Shown here piece after piece: positions 1-8,659 of a DNA stretch of 20,166 bases (its first letter is position 1; every line of letters starts with the position of its first letter). Made by a program: the position numbers and the translations under genes. Origin of the DNA: Oscillospiraceae bacterium (lineage in GTDB: Bacteria > Bacillota > Clostridia > Oscillospirales > Acutalibacteraceae); NCBI GenBank assembly GCA_019422905.1, contig JAHZCM010000005.1:15508-35673 (forward strand), given 5' to 3'. The notes under the pieces were generated by a model that saw only the letters and a program-made list of their open reading frames with translations, was not told the DNA's origin and made no database searches.

Positions 1-231
1 AAGGATATCGCGGCGGGAGCGGTGCTGGTGAGCGCCGTTTTTGCCGCTTTTGTCGGCGTAACGGTGCTCTGGCGGCCGCAGGCGCTGTGGGCGCTCGCGG
101 TGCGGATTTTTACCTCGCCGCTCTACTGCGCGCTGTTTGTGCTTGTCACGGCGCTGGCGCTTCTGTTCATTTTCGCCGGTCCGGAAAAAGTCGCCGGATG
201 GTTTGAGCGGAAACCGAGAAAGAAAAAGTAA
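1..231 (+). CDS. dgkA: Undecaprenol/diacylglycerol kinase, C-terminal part (5' truncated by window)
   Basis: The reading frame is open from base 1 and ends at a TAA at 229-231, so only the C-terminal 76 residues are present. They start with KDIAAGAVLVSA, the conserved last transmembrane region of the small Gram-positive DgkA/UdpK kinases, in which the KD-x-A-A-G-A-V motif lies next to the active site. A second hydrophobic segment follows (about residues 36-60), then a very basic tail ending in RKPRKKK. Members of the family phosphorylate undecaprenol (or diacylglycerol) in the membrane and so recycle the lipid carrier for cell-wall synthesis. Position just upstream of era fits the usual Firmicutes order (dgkA, cdd, era). 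The tail after the KD motif is longer than in the shortest homologues. Assignment rests on this one motif plus context. Confidence 0.75.
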   Translation, partial: KDIAAGAVLVSAVFAAFVGVTVLWRPQALWALAVRIFTSPLYCALFVLVTALALLFIFAGPEKVAGWFERKPRKKK

Positions 232-250
232 CGATACACGGAGGATCCTT

Positions 251-1294
251 ATGAAGGTTATTGTATTGGCGGGCGGGCTCAGCCCGGAGCGCGACGTTTC
301 ACTGGCTTCCGGCGCTCTGATTGCGAACGCGCTGCTGGAAAATGGGCACGACGTGATGCTGCTCGATTTATATCTCGGTGTAAACAATCCCGCGATAGAG
401 CCGGTCTATCGGAACGGCGGCTCGGCATACAGATTCTCGTATGCCGTTCCCGAGCATGAGCCGGATCTCGCGGCAATCGCCGCTTGTGCGGATAACGGAG
501 AGAGCCTGATCGGCCGCGGCGTAATGGAGCTTTGCAAGGCGGCGGACGCGGTGTTTCTGGGACTGCACGGCTCGGTCGGCGAAAACGGACAGCTGCAGGC
601 GGCGTTTGACCTCCACGGTGTGCGGTACACGGGCACCGGCTACATCGGCAGCCTGCTCGCGATGGATAAGGACGTCACCAAAAGGCTGCTCAGGGAAAAC
701 CATATTCTGACGGCCGATTGGACGTATGTCGATCTGAACGAGCCGCTGGACCTCAGCGCGGTCGAGTACCCATGCGTGGTAAAGCCGTGCAGCTGCGGCT
801 CGAGCATCGGCGTGTCGATCGTGGAAAACGAGCCGCAGCTTTTGGAGGCGGTCGACGGCGCGAAGAAGTATGAGGATCACGTGATTTTGGAGAGGAAGAT
901 CGAGGGGCGGGAATTTTCGGTCGGTATCCTGGACGGCGAAGCTCTGCCGGTCATCGAGATCAAGCCGCTCTCCGGATTTTACGATTACAAAAAAAAATAC
1001 CAGACGGGAAAGACCGAGGAACTCTGCCCGGCATATCTTTCCGAAGCTGCGAGCCACCTGCTGCAAAGCAGCGCGCTGGCGGTGCACAAGGCGCTGCGGC
1101 TCGGCTTCTACGCCAGAGTGGATTTCATTCTGGACCGGGACAGCAATGCGTTTTGTCTGGAAGCCAATACGCTGCCCGGCATGACGCCGACGAGCCTGCT
1201 CCCGCAGGAGGCGCTGGCGGCCGGCATTTCGTACGGCGAGCTGTGCGAGCGGATCATTAACGGCCGGCGCAGCGGAGACGACCAACGGAGATAA
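251..1294 (+). CDS. ddl: D-alanine--D-alanine ligase (ATP-grasp)
   Basis: A 347-residue ATP-grasp enzyme, normal length for Ddl. It joins two D-alanines with ATP in the cytoplasm, making the dipeptide for the peptidoglycan stem. Visible motifs: AGGLSPERDVS at 7-17 (N-terminal domain), HGSVGENGQLQ at 106-116, the ATP-grasp segment VVKPCSCGSSIGVS at 176-189, ERKIEGREFSVG at 214-225, FYDYKKKY at 243-250, and the C-terminal LEANTLPGMTPTSLLPQ at 303-319 with the Mg-binding Glu/Asn. The KY pair of the substrate loop (249-250) is the D-Ala-D-Ala form, not a Van-type D-Ala-D-Lac loop. The ATG at 251 is chosen because GGAGGATCCTT lies directly in front; the frame stays open further upstream but overlaps dgkA. 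It sits between dgkA and era, where many Firmicutes have cytidine deaminase. The C-terminus ends in a polar RRSGDDQRR tail. Confidence 0.93.
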   Translation: MKVIVLAGGLSPERDVSLASGALIANALLENGHDVMLLDLYLGVNNPAIEPVYRNGGSAYRFSYAVPEHEPDLAAIAACADNGESLIGRGVMELCKAADAVFLGLHGSVGENGQLQAAFDLHGVRYTGTGYIGSLLAMDKDVTKRLLRENHILTADWTYVDLNEPLDLSAVEYPCVVKPCSCGSSIGVSIVENEPQLLEAVDGAKKYEDHVILERKIEGREFSVGILDGEALPVIEIKPLSGFYDYKKKYQTGKTEELCPAYLSEAASHLLQSSALAVHKALRLGFYARVDFILDRDSNAFCLEANTLPGMTPTSLLPQEALAAGISYGELCERIINGRRSGDDQRR

Positions 1295-1306
1295 AGGAAT
1301 TCAGAT

Positions 1307-2227
1307 ATGGAAACACCAAATTATATGAATGAAAAATCGGCGTTTATCGCCATTGTGGGGCGGCCGAATGTGGGCAAGTCCTCCATTTTGAACCGGCTGA
1401 TCGGCACGAAGCTCGCGATAGTGTCGAGCAAGCCGCAGACGACGCGCACGCGCATCATGGGCGTGTGGACGGAAAATGAGACGCAGCTCGTGTTCATCGA
1501 TACGCCGGGCCTCATCAAACCGAAGAATTCCCTCGGCGACTATATGGTCAAGAGCGTGACGCAGTCCGTCGCGGGTGTGGACGCCTGCCTGCTCGTGGCG
1601 GAGGCGGGCACGAAAATCTCGAAGGCGGACGAGGAGCTTGCCGCCAGATTCAAGTCGCTCGGTCTGCCCGCGGTGCTCGCGATCAACAAGATCGACCTGT
1701 TTGAGGACAAAAGCATTCTGATGGAGCAGATCGCGGCGCTCTCAAAGCTGTACGATTTCGACGCGGTGGTGCCGGTTTCCGCCAGAGACGGCAACGGCAT
1801 GGATGCGCTGAAGGACGAGCTGAGGCGCCTCGCGCAGCCGGGCGGGCACTTTTTCTCGGAGGATACGCTCACCGACCAGCCGGAGCGCGTGATCGCGGCC
1901 GAAATCGTGCGTGAGAAGATCCTGCGCTTTACGGATAAGGAGATCCCGCACGGCGTGGCGGTCGTCACAGAGAGCATGAAGGAGCGCGGCGACATCACGG
2001 ATATCGACGCGACGATTTACTGCGAGCGCGATACGCACAAGGGGATTCTGATCGGCAAGGGCGGCGCGATGCTCAAGAAAATCGGCTCGAAGGCGCGTGA
2101 GGATATGGAACGCTTCTTCGGCTGTAAGATCAATCTCCGCCTGTGGGTGAAGGTTAAAGAGGACTGGCGGCAGCGCCCGGAAGTGCTGACCTCCCTCGGC
2201 TTTGACAAGCGCGACCTGCTCAATTGA
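1307..2227 (+). CDS. era: Ribosome-assembly GTPase Era
   Basis: A 306-residue protein with the full Era layout. Era binds GTP and the 3' end of 16S rRNA and helps mature the 30S subunit. GTPase motifs: G1 GRPNVGKS at 18-25, switch region with QTTRTR at 44-49, G3 DTPG at 65-68, G4 NKID at 127-130, G5 SAR at 158-160. The C-terminal KH RNA-binding domain contains GILIGKGGAMLKKIG at 246-260, followed by the RLWVKVKEDWR stretch typical of Era. The start is 12 nt after the ddl stop with GGAGATAAAGGAAT in front; an in-frame ATG at codon 7 (1325) is an alternative, since many Era proteins begin close to the G1 motif. Conserved neighbour of dgkA and recO. Confidence 0.97.
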   Translation: METPNYMNEKSAFIAIVGRPNVGKSSILNRLIGTKLAIVSSKPQTTRTRIMGVWTENETQLVFIDTPGLIKPKNSLGDYMVKSVTQSVAGVDACLLVAEAGTKISKADEELAARFKSLGLPAVLAINKIDLFEDKSILMEQIAALSKLYDFDAVVPVSARDGNGMDALKDELRRLAQPGGHFFSEDTLTDQPERVIAAEIVREKILRFTDKEIPHGVAVVTESMKERGDITDIDATIYCERDTHKGILIGKGGAMLKKIGSKAREDMERFFGCKINLRLWVKVKEDWRQRPEVLTSLGFDKRDLLN

Positions 2228-2398
2228 GCCGGCATGCTGCGGTGTGGGGCTGAGAAAGCCCGGTTGCTTTGGGGCTTCCTTAACACATTTCCTCTGAAAG
2301 TTCTGCCGGAATTTGTCGATAAAAGATTTATTTTCCTGTCATAGCCTTTGAGAAAGCGCAAATACTTTAAAAGTAGAAGCGCAAAAGGAGGACTCAGG

Positions 2399-2617
2399 AT
2401 GATGTATTCCGGCAGTGAACGCCCGTCGCCTGATTTGGACGGAATCGGTACGTCGGTTCCGGAGGCGGAGAACAGGGCGTGGAACAGCTTTTACCACAGC
2501 GGCAGCGTGGAAGATTATATCCGTTATGCACAGCTTAAGCGCCAGAACCATTCGGGCGCGCAATCCTTTTCGGCAGGAGCCACAGATGCAGATCAAGACA
2601 CAGGGGTTAATCATTAA
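2399..2617 (+). CDS. Small YqzL-like protein between era and recO
   Basis: A 72-residue ORF with a strong ribosome-binding site, AAAGGAGGA, ending about 7 nt before the tandem ATGATG (2399/2402). The frame extends upstream to 2348, but that start lacks a good site. The central block AWNSFYHSGSVEDYIRY resembles the W-x-x-F-x-x-T/S-G-x-x-x-x-Y-L core of YqzL, a very small protein of unknown function found between era and recO in Bacillus and many Clostridia. Residues before and after the block are polar and probably disordered. It overlaps the recO start by 32 nt, which suggests translational coupling. No catalytic motif is visible and function is unknown. The YqzL link is by pattern and position only. 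Confidence 0.6.
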   Translation: MMYSGSERPSPDLDGIGTSVPEAENRAWNSFYHSGSVEDYIRYAQLKRQNHSGAQSFSAGATDADQDTGVNH

Positions 2618-3332
2618 GGAGCAGACGATCGGCGAAAGCGACCGGCTCGTCACGGTGCTGACCCGGGACGCCGGCGTGCTGCGCGCCTTTGCGCGCCGCG
2701 CCAAAAACCTCAAGGACAGCAAAAGCGCGGCGACGCAGCTGCTCTGTTATTCCCGTCTCTCGGTGTATAAGGGGCGGGAGAAATACATCATCGACGACGC
2801 GGAACCGCACGAGGTCTTTTTTGGCCTGTGGCGGGATATCGGCGCGCTTTCGCTTGCGCAGTATTTCTGCGAGCTTGCGTATTTGATGGTGCCGGAGGAA
2901 ACGGATTCCGGGGAATACCTGCGCCTTGTCCTGAACTCGCTGCATTTTCTCGCAAAGGGCAGCCGTCCCAAGCGCATGCTGCAATCGCTGACGGAGCTTC
3001 GGATGATGGCGATTGCGGGCTATATGCCGGATCTTGTCGCCTGCGCGGACTGCGCGGCGTACGAGTCCGACGTGATGTATTTTCTGCCGGACAGCGGCAT
3101 TCTGCGCTGCAGGGACTGCTTCCGGGATACGGGCGAGCCGTATGTCGCGCTGCCCCCCGGCGTGCTGACGGCAATGCGCCATATTGTGTTTTCGGATTTT
3201 GAGAAGCTGTATGCGTTCTCCCTGCCGGAGGAAGCGCTGAAGATCCTGAACGCCGCGACGGAAAGCTGCGTGGTGCGCACGCTGCATATCATGCCGAAAA
3301 CGCTGGAGTTCTATAAATCGTTTTTGGACTGA
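2586..3332 (+). CDS. recO: DNA repair protein RecO
   Basis: A 248-residue RecO. RecO anneals single strands and, with RecR, loads RecA at gaps (RecFOR pathway). The N-terminal OB-fold region is recognisable from IKTQGLIIKEQTIGESDRLVTVLTRDAG (2-30), a classic RecO start. The C-terminal helical part carries a zinc site of two Cys pairs, CADC at 153-156 and CRDC at 175-178. The start ATG at 2586 has AGGAG 6-10 nt upstream and fits the family start exactly; the longer open frame back to 2415 lies inside the small upstream ORF and is not needed. It ends 16 nt before the broken regulator gene. Length is typical. Confidence 0.94.
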   Translation: MQIKTQGLIIKEQTIGESDRLVTVLTRDAGVLRAFARRAKNLKDSKSAATQLLCYSRLSVYKGREKYIIDDAEPHEVFFGLWRDIGALSLAQYFCELAYLMVPEETDSGEYLRLVLNSLHFLAKGSRPKRMLQSLTELRMMAIAGYMPDLVACADCAAYESDVMYFLPDSGILRCRDCFRDTGEPYVALPPGVLTAMRHIVFSDFEKLYAFSLPEEALKILNAATESCVVRTLHIMPKTLEFYKSFLD

Positions 3333-3348
3333 ACGGGGAGGGAATGAT

Positions 3349-4798
3349 ATGGAAAATCTTGGGCGTCTGATTCTAGAGCTTTGCAAGATGCCGAACGAAA
3401 CGCAGTGGCTTGAATTTAAGCACGACAACTACGATCCGCATATGATTGCTCGGGATATCAGTGCGCTGGCGAACGGCGCAGCGCTCCATGAAAAGACTTG
3501 TGCTTATATGCTCTGGGGGATTCACGATACCACGCATGAGATTGTCGGGACGGATTACGATTTGCAGAGCCTGAAAAAGGGAAATCAAGAGATTGAAAAT
3601 TGGCTTCGGTCTCTTTTGTCCCAAAATGCTGATTTTGAGTTCCATACGGTTTCCGTGAATGATAAGAAGGTCGGTGTACTCATAATATATAAGGCAACCA
3701 ATCAGACAGTTGCGTTTGAAAAGGTTGACTATATACGTGTGGGGAGCTATACAAAGAAATTGAACGAATTTCCGTCCTTACAGGCGCAGCTATGGGATAA
3801 GCTGCGTAATTCCAGATTCGAGGAACGTTGTGCCAAGCAGGATTTGGAGCTGTCCTCGGCTTTGAGTTTGCTGGATTATACCGCATATTTTGATTTAATG
3901 AATATGCCTCAGCCGACAGATGCGGCGGGCATTGCGCATTATTTGCTCGAGGAGTTTATCTTGGTTAAACAGGATAACGGGTTGTATTCGATCACAAATC
4001 TCGGCGCGATTCTTTTCGCAAAACAGCTCTCGAAGTTTTCAAGGTTGTCGCGAAAGGCCGTGCGTGTTGTTCAGTATAAGGGCGGCAATCGGCTGGAAAT
4101 GCTGAAAGAGGATATGAGCGGTAAGGGGTAACGCGGCGGGCTTTGAAGAGCTGATCTGGTTTATTGAGGCCCTAATCCCGACGCAGGAGCGGATTAACGG
4201 GGCGCTGCGGGAGAGAATTGCGGCGTATCCGAGTATTGCAATCCGCGAAGCGGTTGCAAACGCGCTCATTCATCAGGATTTTTCGGTTACAGGCGCTGGT
4301 CCCATTATCGAGATTTTTGGGAAGAGAATTGAGATCACAAATCCGGGGACGCCGCTTGTCGATGTTCGCAGAATTGTCGATAATCCGCCGAAGTCGAGAA
4401 ATGAAAAGCTTGCGGAGCTGGCGCGGCGGCTTAGAATCTGTGAAGAGCTGGGAACCGGATGGGATAAAATCGTTGCGGCGTTTGAGCTGTCTCAGCTTCC
4501 TGCACCGAGAATAGATTTGTACGAGGAGAGCACGAAAGTCACCTTGTTTGCTGAAATCCCGTTTTCCAGCTTGTCAGCAGAGGATAGATTGTGGGCGTGC
4601 TATCTGCACGCCTGCGTTAAGCAGGTGCAGGGCGAGCAGCTTACGAATAGCTCTCTGCGGGAGCGGTTTGGCTTGCCGGATTCCTCCTCCGGAAATGTCT
4701 CGAGGCTGATTAAGGAAGCTGTCGCATGTCACCTCCTGAAAGCGCTTGACCCGACAACCGCACCGCGGTATATGAAGTATATTCCGTATTGGGCGTGA
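3349..4798 (+). pseudogene. AlbA_2/ATP-binding (COG2865-type) regulator, frameshifted
   Basis: The first 260 codons (3349-4128) give a normal AlbA_2 (Schlafen-like DNA-binding) domain, with TQWLEFKHDNYDP at 18-30 and the RVGSYTKKL strand near 131-139. The frame then meets a TAA at 4129-4131. One base later, in the next frame, coding continues without a stop from 4130 to 4798: NAAGFEELIWF, then an HATPase-like block with REAVANALIHQDF, EITNPGTPLV, RNEKLAELARRL and CEELGTGWDKI, then a winged-helix-like tail ending KYIPYWA. Together this makes about 482 residues, the usual full length of the family. Deleting one G from the GGGG at 4125-4128 restores a continuous GKGNAAGF. The family consists of putative transcriptional regulators. 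The gene is less GC-rich than recO or mutS2, so it is likely acquired. A sequencing error or a programmed +1 shift remains possible. Confidence 0.8.
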
Positions 4799-5107
4799 AT
4801 TTAACTTGCCGGTAACTTGCCAAAAGGCGAAAGCATCCGTCTCCTCCAAAATTGAAAACACAAGATATAGTGGCTGCCAAAATAGGTTATCACACATTTG
4901 GAGTGCGGCTAACTTGTCGATCATTTGCCGGTAATTTGCGGAAACGGAAGGCGGCGCACAAGGAGCGGGAAGCCGGGGTGGGCCGAGGAAATAATGAAAT
5001 TGGAAAGAGTGGTTGAACGGATTCCGGAATATTGCGTTCTTCCACCATGTACTATTGAAAAAGCTTGAAATCGGGCGCAAGCCTGATGATGAAAACAGAG
5101 GTCAAAT
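4799..5107. other. 309-nt gap between the regulator and mutS2; no gene seen
   Basis: I find no convincing ORF or RNA here. The exact 10-mer TTGCCGGTAA occurs twice (4806-4815 and 4925-4934), each followed by a near-repeat CTTGCC or TTTGCGG. A weak ribosome-binding site (AGAGG at 5098-5102) precedes mutS2. The segment seems to be a tail of the acquired insertion rather than a designed regulatory region. Confidence 0.4.
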
Positions 5108-7471
5108 ATGCTGAAAGACTATAAATCGCTGGAGCTGGATAAGATTCTCCAGCAGCTTGCAAATGAAACGACCTGCGCCGATGCGGCGCAGCTTGCGGCG
5201 GAGATCGAGCCGGATACAGATTTGAAGCATGTGGAGCGTCTTTTGCAGGAGACGGACGACGCCTTCGTGCTCATGGCGAAATTCGGCGCGCCGTCGTTTT
5301 ACGGGATGACGAATGTCACGAACGCGCTGCGCCGCGCGCAGGCGGGCGGCGTGCTGAACCTGCCGGAGCTCCTCGCTGTGGCGGCGACGCTGCGGGCGAT
5401 CCGCAGCGTTTCGGACTGGCGCAAAAAGAGCGAGAGCGTCAAAACGGCGCTCGATTATCGATTTGAGACGTTACAGCCAAATAAGTTTCTGGAAGAGCGC
5501 ATCTCGATGACCGTCCTGAACGAGGAGGAGGTCGCGGATACCGCGAGCGTCGCGCTTGCCGCGATCCGCCGCAAAATCCGCGCGGCTTCCCTGCGCGTCC
5601 GCGAGCAGCTCGACAAAATGATCCGCTCGCAGACCTATCAGAAATATTTGCAGGAGGCCATCGTTACGCAGCGCGGAGGCCGGTACGTCGTGCCGGTCAA
5701 GGCGGAATTCCGCAACGAGGTCAAGGGCCTTGTGCATGATTCCTCCGGCAGCGGCGCGACGGTGTTTATCGAGCCGATCGGCGTTGTGGAGGCGAACAAC
5801 GAGATCCGCGTTCTGCGTGCGGACGAGCAGGAGGAAATTGACCGCATTCTGGCAGAGCTTTCGCGCGAGGTCGGCGAATTTGCCGACGGTATCGTGCGCA
5901 GCTACCGCGCGGCAGTGGAGCTCAACCTGATTTTTGCCAAGGGACAGCTCGCCTATAAAATGAAGGGCGTGGTGCCGAAGCTGAACGACGCGGGGCGCAT
6001 AAGCATCAAGGCGGCGCGTCACCCGCTGATCGATAAAGCCAGGGTCGTGCCGACCGACCTGATGCTGGGAAGCGATTTCGACGCGCTGATCGTCACCGGC
6101 CCGAATACCGGCGGCAAGACCGTCTCGCTCAAAACGGCGGGCCTTTTGACGCTGATGGCGATGTGCGGCCTGATGATTCCGGCGGCGGACGGCAGCGAGA
6201 TCGCTGTGTTCCGCCACGTGCTGGCCGATATCGGCGACGAGCAGAGCATCGAGCAGTCGCTCTCCACGTTTTCCGCGCATATGACGAATATCATCCGCAT
6301 TCTGGAAAAGGCCGACGGCAGCAGTCTGATTCTCATCGACGAGCTGGGCGCGGGCACCGACCCGGTAGAGGGTGCGGCGCTTGCAATTTCGATCATCGAG
6401 GCGATGCGCGAAAAGGGCGCGAAGGTCATGGCGACGACGCATTATGCGGAGCTGAAGGCCTATGCGCTCCAGACCGACGGGGTGGAAAACGGCTGCTGTG
6501 AATTTGACGTTTCCACGCTGCGCCCGACATACCGCCTGCTGATCGGCGTGCCGGGCAAGTCAAACGCGTTTGCGATTTCGAAGCGTCTCGGCATGCCGGA
6601 AGCGATCGTGGAGCGCGCAAAAACGCTGGTTTCAGAGGAGAGCACGATGTTCGAGGAGGTCGTGACGCGTTTGGAGGACAGCCGCCGCAAAATGGAGGAT
6701 GAGCGCCGGGACGCGGAGCAGTACCGCATCGAAGCGGAGCGCATGATTCGCGAGGCGGAGACTGTGCGCGAGCGCGCCGAAAAGGATGCGAAGCATGAAA
6801 TTGAGCGCGCCCAGCATGAGGCGGCAAACCTGGTGCAGAAAACACGCCAGCAGGCACAGGGACTTCTGGACGAGCTGGACACGCTGCGCCGCGAGAAGCG
6901 GGCGGAGCTTTCCGCCGAACAGAAGGCGCGGCTCAAAGCCGGTATCCGTGACCTGGAAAGGGCGAGCGACCCCGTGCACGAGAAGCGGGCGGATGAGGAA
7001 TACGTGCTGCCGCGCCCGCTGAAGGTCGGCGATAACGTGCTGATCTACGATATCGATAAAAGCGCCACGGTGCTGGAGCTGCCGAAAACCGGCGATATGG
7101 TGCTGGTGCAGGCCGGCATTGTCAAAACGCGCGTGCCAATGAAAAATCTTCGCCTTCTGGATAAGAAGGTCAAGGAAAAAAAGACCGGCGGGCGCCGCAA
7201 CGTCACAAAAACGGCGGCGGATACGGCGGTGCGCAACGAAATCGACCTGCGCGGCATGAATGTCGAGGAGGCGCTCATGGAGGTGGACGCGTTCATCGAC
7301 CACGCTTTGCTGCGCAATCTGAACCAGCTCACGATCATCCACGGCAAGGGTACCGGCGTGCTCCGCAGCGGTATTCAACAGCACCTGAAGCGGCATAAGG
7401 CGGTCAAATCATTCCGTCTCGGCGTATACGGCGAGGGTGAAAGCGGCGTGACGGTGGTGGAGCTGAAATAA
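5108..7471 (+). CDS. mutS2: Endonuclease/ribosome-rescue ATPase MutS2
   Basis: 787 residues, the standard length for MutS2. The protein is a MutS-family ATPase without the mismatch-recognition domain. It has been linked to suppression of homologous recombination and, in Bacillus, to splitting collided ribosomes. Seen in order: N-terminal helical lever/clamp region; Walker A GPNTGGKT at 331-338; Walker B ending in IDE with Asp411 and Glu412, followed by LGAGTDPVEGAAL; an ATTHYAELK signature (about 444-452); a long charged coiled coil (about 500-620, rich in E, R, A); a small KOW-like beta domain beginning RPLKVGDNV (about 637); and a C-terminal Smr nuclease domain with IDLRGMN and HGKGTGVLR (about 711-787). 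It starts with ATG after AGAGGTCAAAT. All key ATPase residues are intact. Confidence 0.96.
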   Translation: MLKDYKSLELDKILQQLANETTCADAAQLAAEIEPDTDLKHVERLLQETDDAFVLMAKFGAPSFYGMTNVTNALRRAQAGGVLNLPELLAVAATLRAIRSVSDWRKKSESVKTALDYRFETLQPNKFLEERISMTVLNEEEVADTASVALAAIRRKIRAASLRVREQLDKMIRSQTYQKYLQEAIVTQRGGRYVVPVKAEFRNEVKGLVHDSSGSGATVFIEPIGVVEANNEIRVLRADEQEEIDRILAELSREVGEFADGIVRSYRAAVELNLIFAKGQLAYKMKGVVPKLNDAGRISIKAARHPLIDKARVVPTDLMLGSDFDALIVTGPNTGGKTVSLKTAGLLTLMAMCGLMIPAADGSEIAVFRHVLADIGDEQSIEQSLSTFSAHMTNIIRILEKADGSSLILIDELGAGTDPVEGAALAISIIEAMREKGAKVMATTHYAELKAYALQTDGVENGCCEFDVSTLRPTYRLLIGVPGKSNAFAISKRLGMPEAIVERAKTLVSEESTMFEEVVTRLEDSRRKMEDERRDAEQYRIEAERMIREAETVRERAEKDAKHEIERAQHEAANLVQKTRQQAQGLLDELDTLRREKRAELSAEQKARLKAGIRDLERASDPVHEKRADEEYVLPRPLKVGDNVLIYDIDKSATVLELPKTGDMVLVQAGIVKTRVPMKNLRLLDKKVKEKKTGGRRNVTKTAADTAVRNEIDLRGMNVEEALMEVDAFIDHALLRNLNQLTIIHGKGTGVLRSGIQQHLKRHKAVKSFRLGVYGEGESGVTVVELK

Positions 7472-7578
7472 GAAGCGCCTTTGCCGAAAATAGATGGTTT
7501 TGCGCAAAAATCCGGTCCGCATCTGTATTTTTCTGCACGCTCAGCGGACGCGCACAGGTGTGAAGCCGTAGGTTTCAC

Positions 7579-7607
7579 TTGACATGGGAGTGGAATAAAC
7601 GTAGAAT
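7579..7607 (+). promoter_or_regulatory. Sigma-A type promoter of the TPM gene
   Basis: A perfect -35 box TTGACA (7579-7584), a 17-nt spacer and the -10 box TAGAAT (7602-7607). The predicted transcript starts near 7614, about 50 nt before the chosen ATG at 7666. The -35 TTG has the same frame as the downstream gene and can be misread as a start codon, but it is in the promoter. Confidence 0.75.
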
Positions 7608-7665
7608 AGAATTAGATTCTGCTTATGCGGCTTTGCCGCAGCGGGAAATGAGGGTTGGTGATCGT

Positions 7666-8607
7666 ATGCGGTGCCGAGAGGCTTCGGAAAAGAGAAGGAT
7701 GCTGAGCGGGCGGCGAATCCTGTCGTTTCTGCTCGTTTTGATACTGGTTATCGCACCGTGCAGCACCGTCGTGCTGGCGGAGGATACCGGGGGAGACACA
7801 GGAGATGGGCAGACGGCGACGCCGTCCTCCACACCCGCGCCGGTGCCGTCCCCCTCGGAGAGCTTTTACGTATACGACGGCGCGAATGTGCTGAGTGCGG
7901 AGACGGAGAGTGCGATTGTTGAAAAGTGCAAGGCGCTTGACGAATCCTGCGGCGCGCAGATCGTCGTCATGACGATGGCCTTGATGCCCGGTACGGGCGC
8001 CGATGCGCGCAAGGCGTATGCGGCAGAGGTTGTCAAAACATGGGGGATCGGCGGGGAATCCGGAAACGGCCTCTTGCTGGTGCTCTCGATCGCCGACGAC
8101 GACTATTGGGTGGCCCCGACCGAGCAGTTTCAGGAGAGCTTTACGCTCAGTGTGCTGAAAAACCTGATGTCGGAGTATCTGGAGACCGATTTTAAGAATA
8201 AGGCATACGACGACGGTGTGACAAAATTCGTCACGGCGGCTGCGGAGAAGGCCGAGACCTATGTCCGCGTACAGCAGATGGCAGCCGGAGCCGGCTCCGC
8301 CGACCCGGAGAGCGGCAAAGCGCAGGACGGAGCGAAGGGGAATGTGTTCCTTTCAGTTTTGAAGGGAATCGGTATATTTATCCTTATGGTGGTCGTTCTT
8401 CTGGCGGTTCTGCTGGTTGTCGTATACATCCATGGGCAGCAGGTGCGCAAAAAGCGGCGGGAAGCGCGCCGCAGGAGGGCGCAGGCCCGCGGCGGCTCAG
8501 CTGCTTCGGCAGGGTCCTCGGCGCGGACGGGCAGCCGCAATGCTTCCGACACGCATTCTGCGGCGGACAACAGCGATTACCGCGCGTTTATGGAGCGCTA
8601 TAAATAA
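7666..8607 (+). CDS. Secreted, membrane-anchored TPM-domain (YgcG-like) protein
   Basis: 313 residues from the ATG at 7666, which has GAGGGTTGGTG just upstream and is the first good start after the promoter at 7579-7607. Residues 18-38 form a hydrophobic signal peptide ending VVLA, with a likely cut before Glu39-Asp40. A Thr/Pro/Ser-rich linker follows, then a TPM domain (about 65-205): YVYDGANVLS, GAQIVVMTM and GNGLLLVLSIADDDYWV are its usual strands. A transmembrane helix lies near 235-257 (FILMVVVLLAVLLVVV), then a strongly basic stretch (KKRREARRRRAQAR) and a Ser/Ala-rich cytoplasmic tail. TPM domains have been called phosphatases or assembly factors, but the role in Gram-positive envelopes is unclear. 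The gene is a single transcription unit: own promoter and a strong terminator 14 nt after the stop. Confidence 0.82.
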   Translation: MRCREASEKRRMLSGRRILSFLLVLILVIAPCSTVVLAEDTGGDTGDGQTATPSSTPAPVPSPSESFYVYDGANVLSAETESAIVEKCKALDESCGAQIVVMTMALMPGTGADARKAYAAEVVKTWGIGGESGNGLLLVLSIADDDYWVAPTEQFQESFTLSVLKNLMSEYLETDFKNKAYDDGVTKFVTAAAEKAETYVRVQQMAAGAGSADPESGKAQDGAKGNVFLSVLKGIGIFILMVVVLLAVLLVVVYIHGQQVRKKRREARRRRAQARGGSAASAGSSARTGSRNASDTHSAADNSDYRAFMERYK

Positions 8608-8620
8608 AGGACATAATAAA

Positions 8621-8659
8621 GGACCGCAGACCGGCATGACGCCGGACTGCGGTCCTTTT
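8621..8659 (+). terminator. Rho-independent terminator after the TPM gene
   Basis: GGACCGCAGACCGGC (8621-8635) pairs with GCCGGACTGCGGTCC (8641-8655) around a 5-nt loop, with one A-A mismatch, followed by TTTT. AAA on the left flank would give a shorter U-run for the other strand. Confidence 0.88.

Noticed and set aside
368..1285. Long minus-strand ORF of 305 codons opposite ddl
   Set aside because: Arg/Ala/Gln-rich shadow of the ddl codons, no domain and no ribosome-binding site; ddl has every family motif.
2228..2398. Terminator between era and the YqzL-like gene
   Set aside because: Only a weak GGGCT/AGCCC hairpin without a U-run; not supported.
5471..6442. 323-codon minus-strand ORF inside mutS2
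   Set aside because: Biased composition (R, A, H, D) typical of an antisense shadow in GC-rich DNA; mutS2 is certain here.
7498..7509. Perfect palindrome TTTTGCGCAAAA after mutS2
   Set aside because: Too short for a terminator and with no second copy; could be a chance operator-like site.
7579..7665. Upstream TTG start for the TPM protein
   Set aside because: This TTG is the first half of a perfect TTGACA -35 box; the ATG at 7666 has a ribosome-binding site and places the signal peptide correctly.
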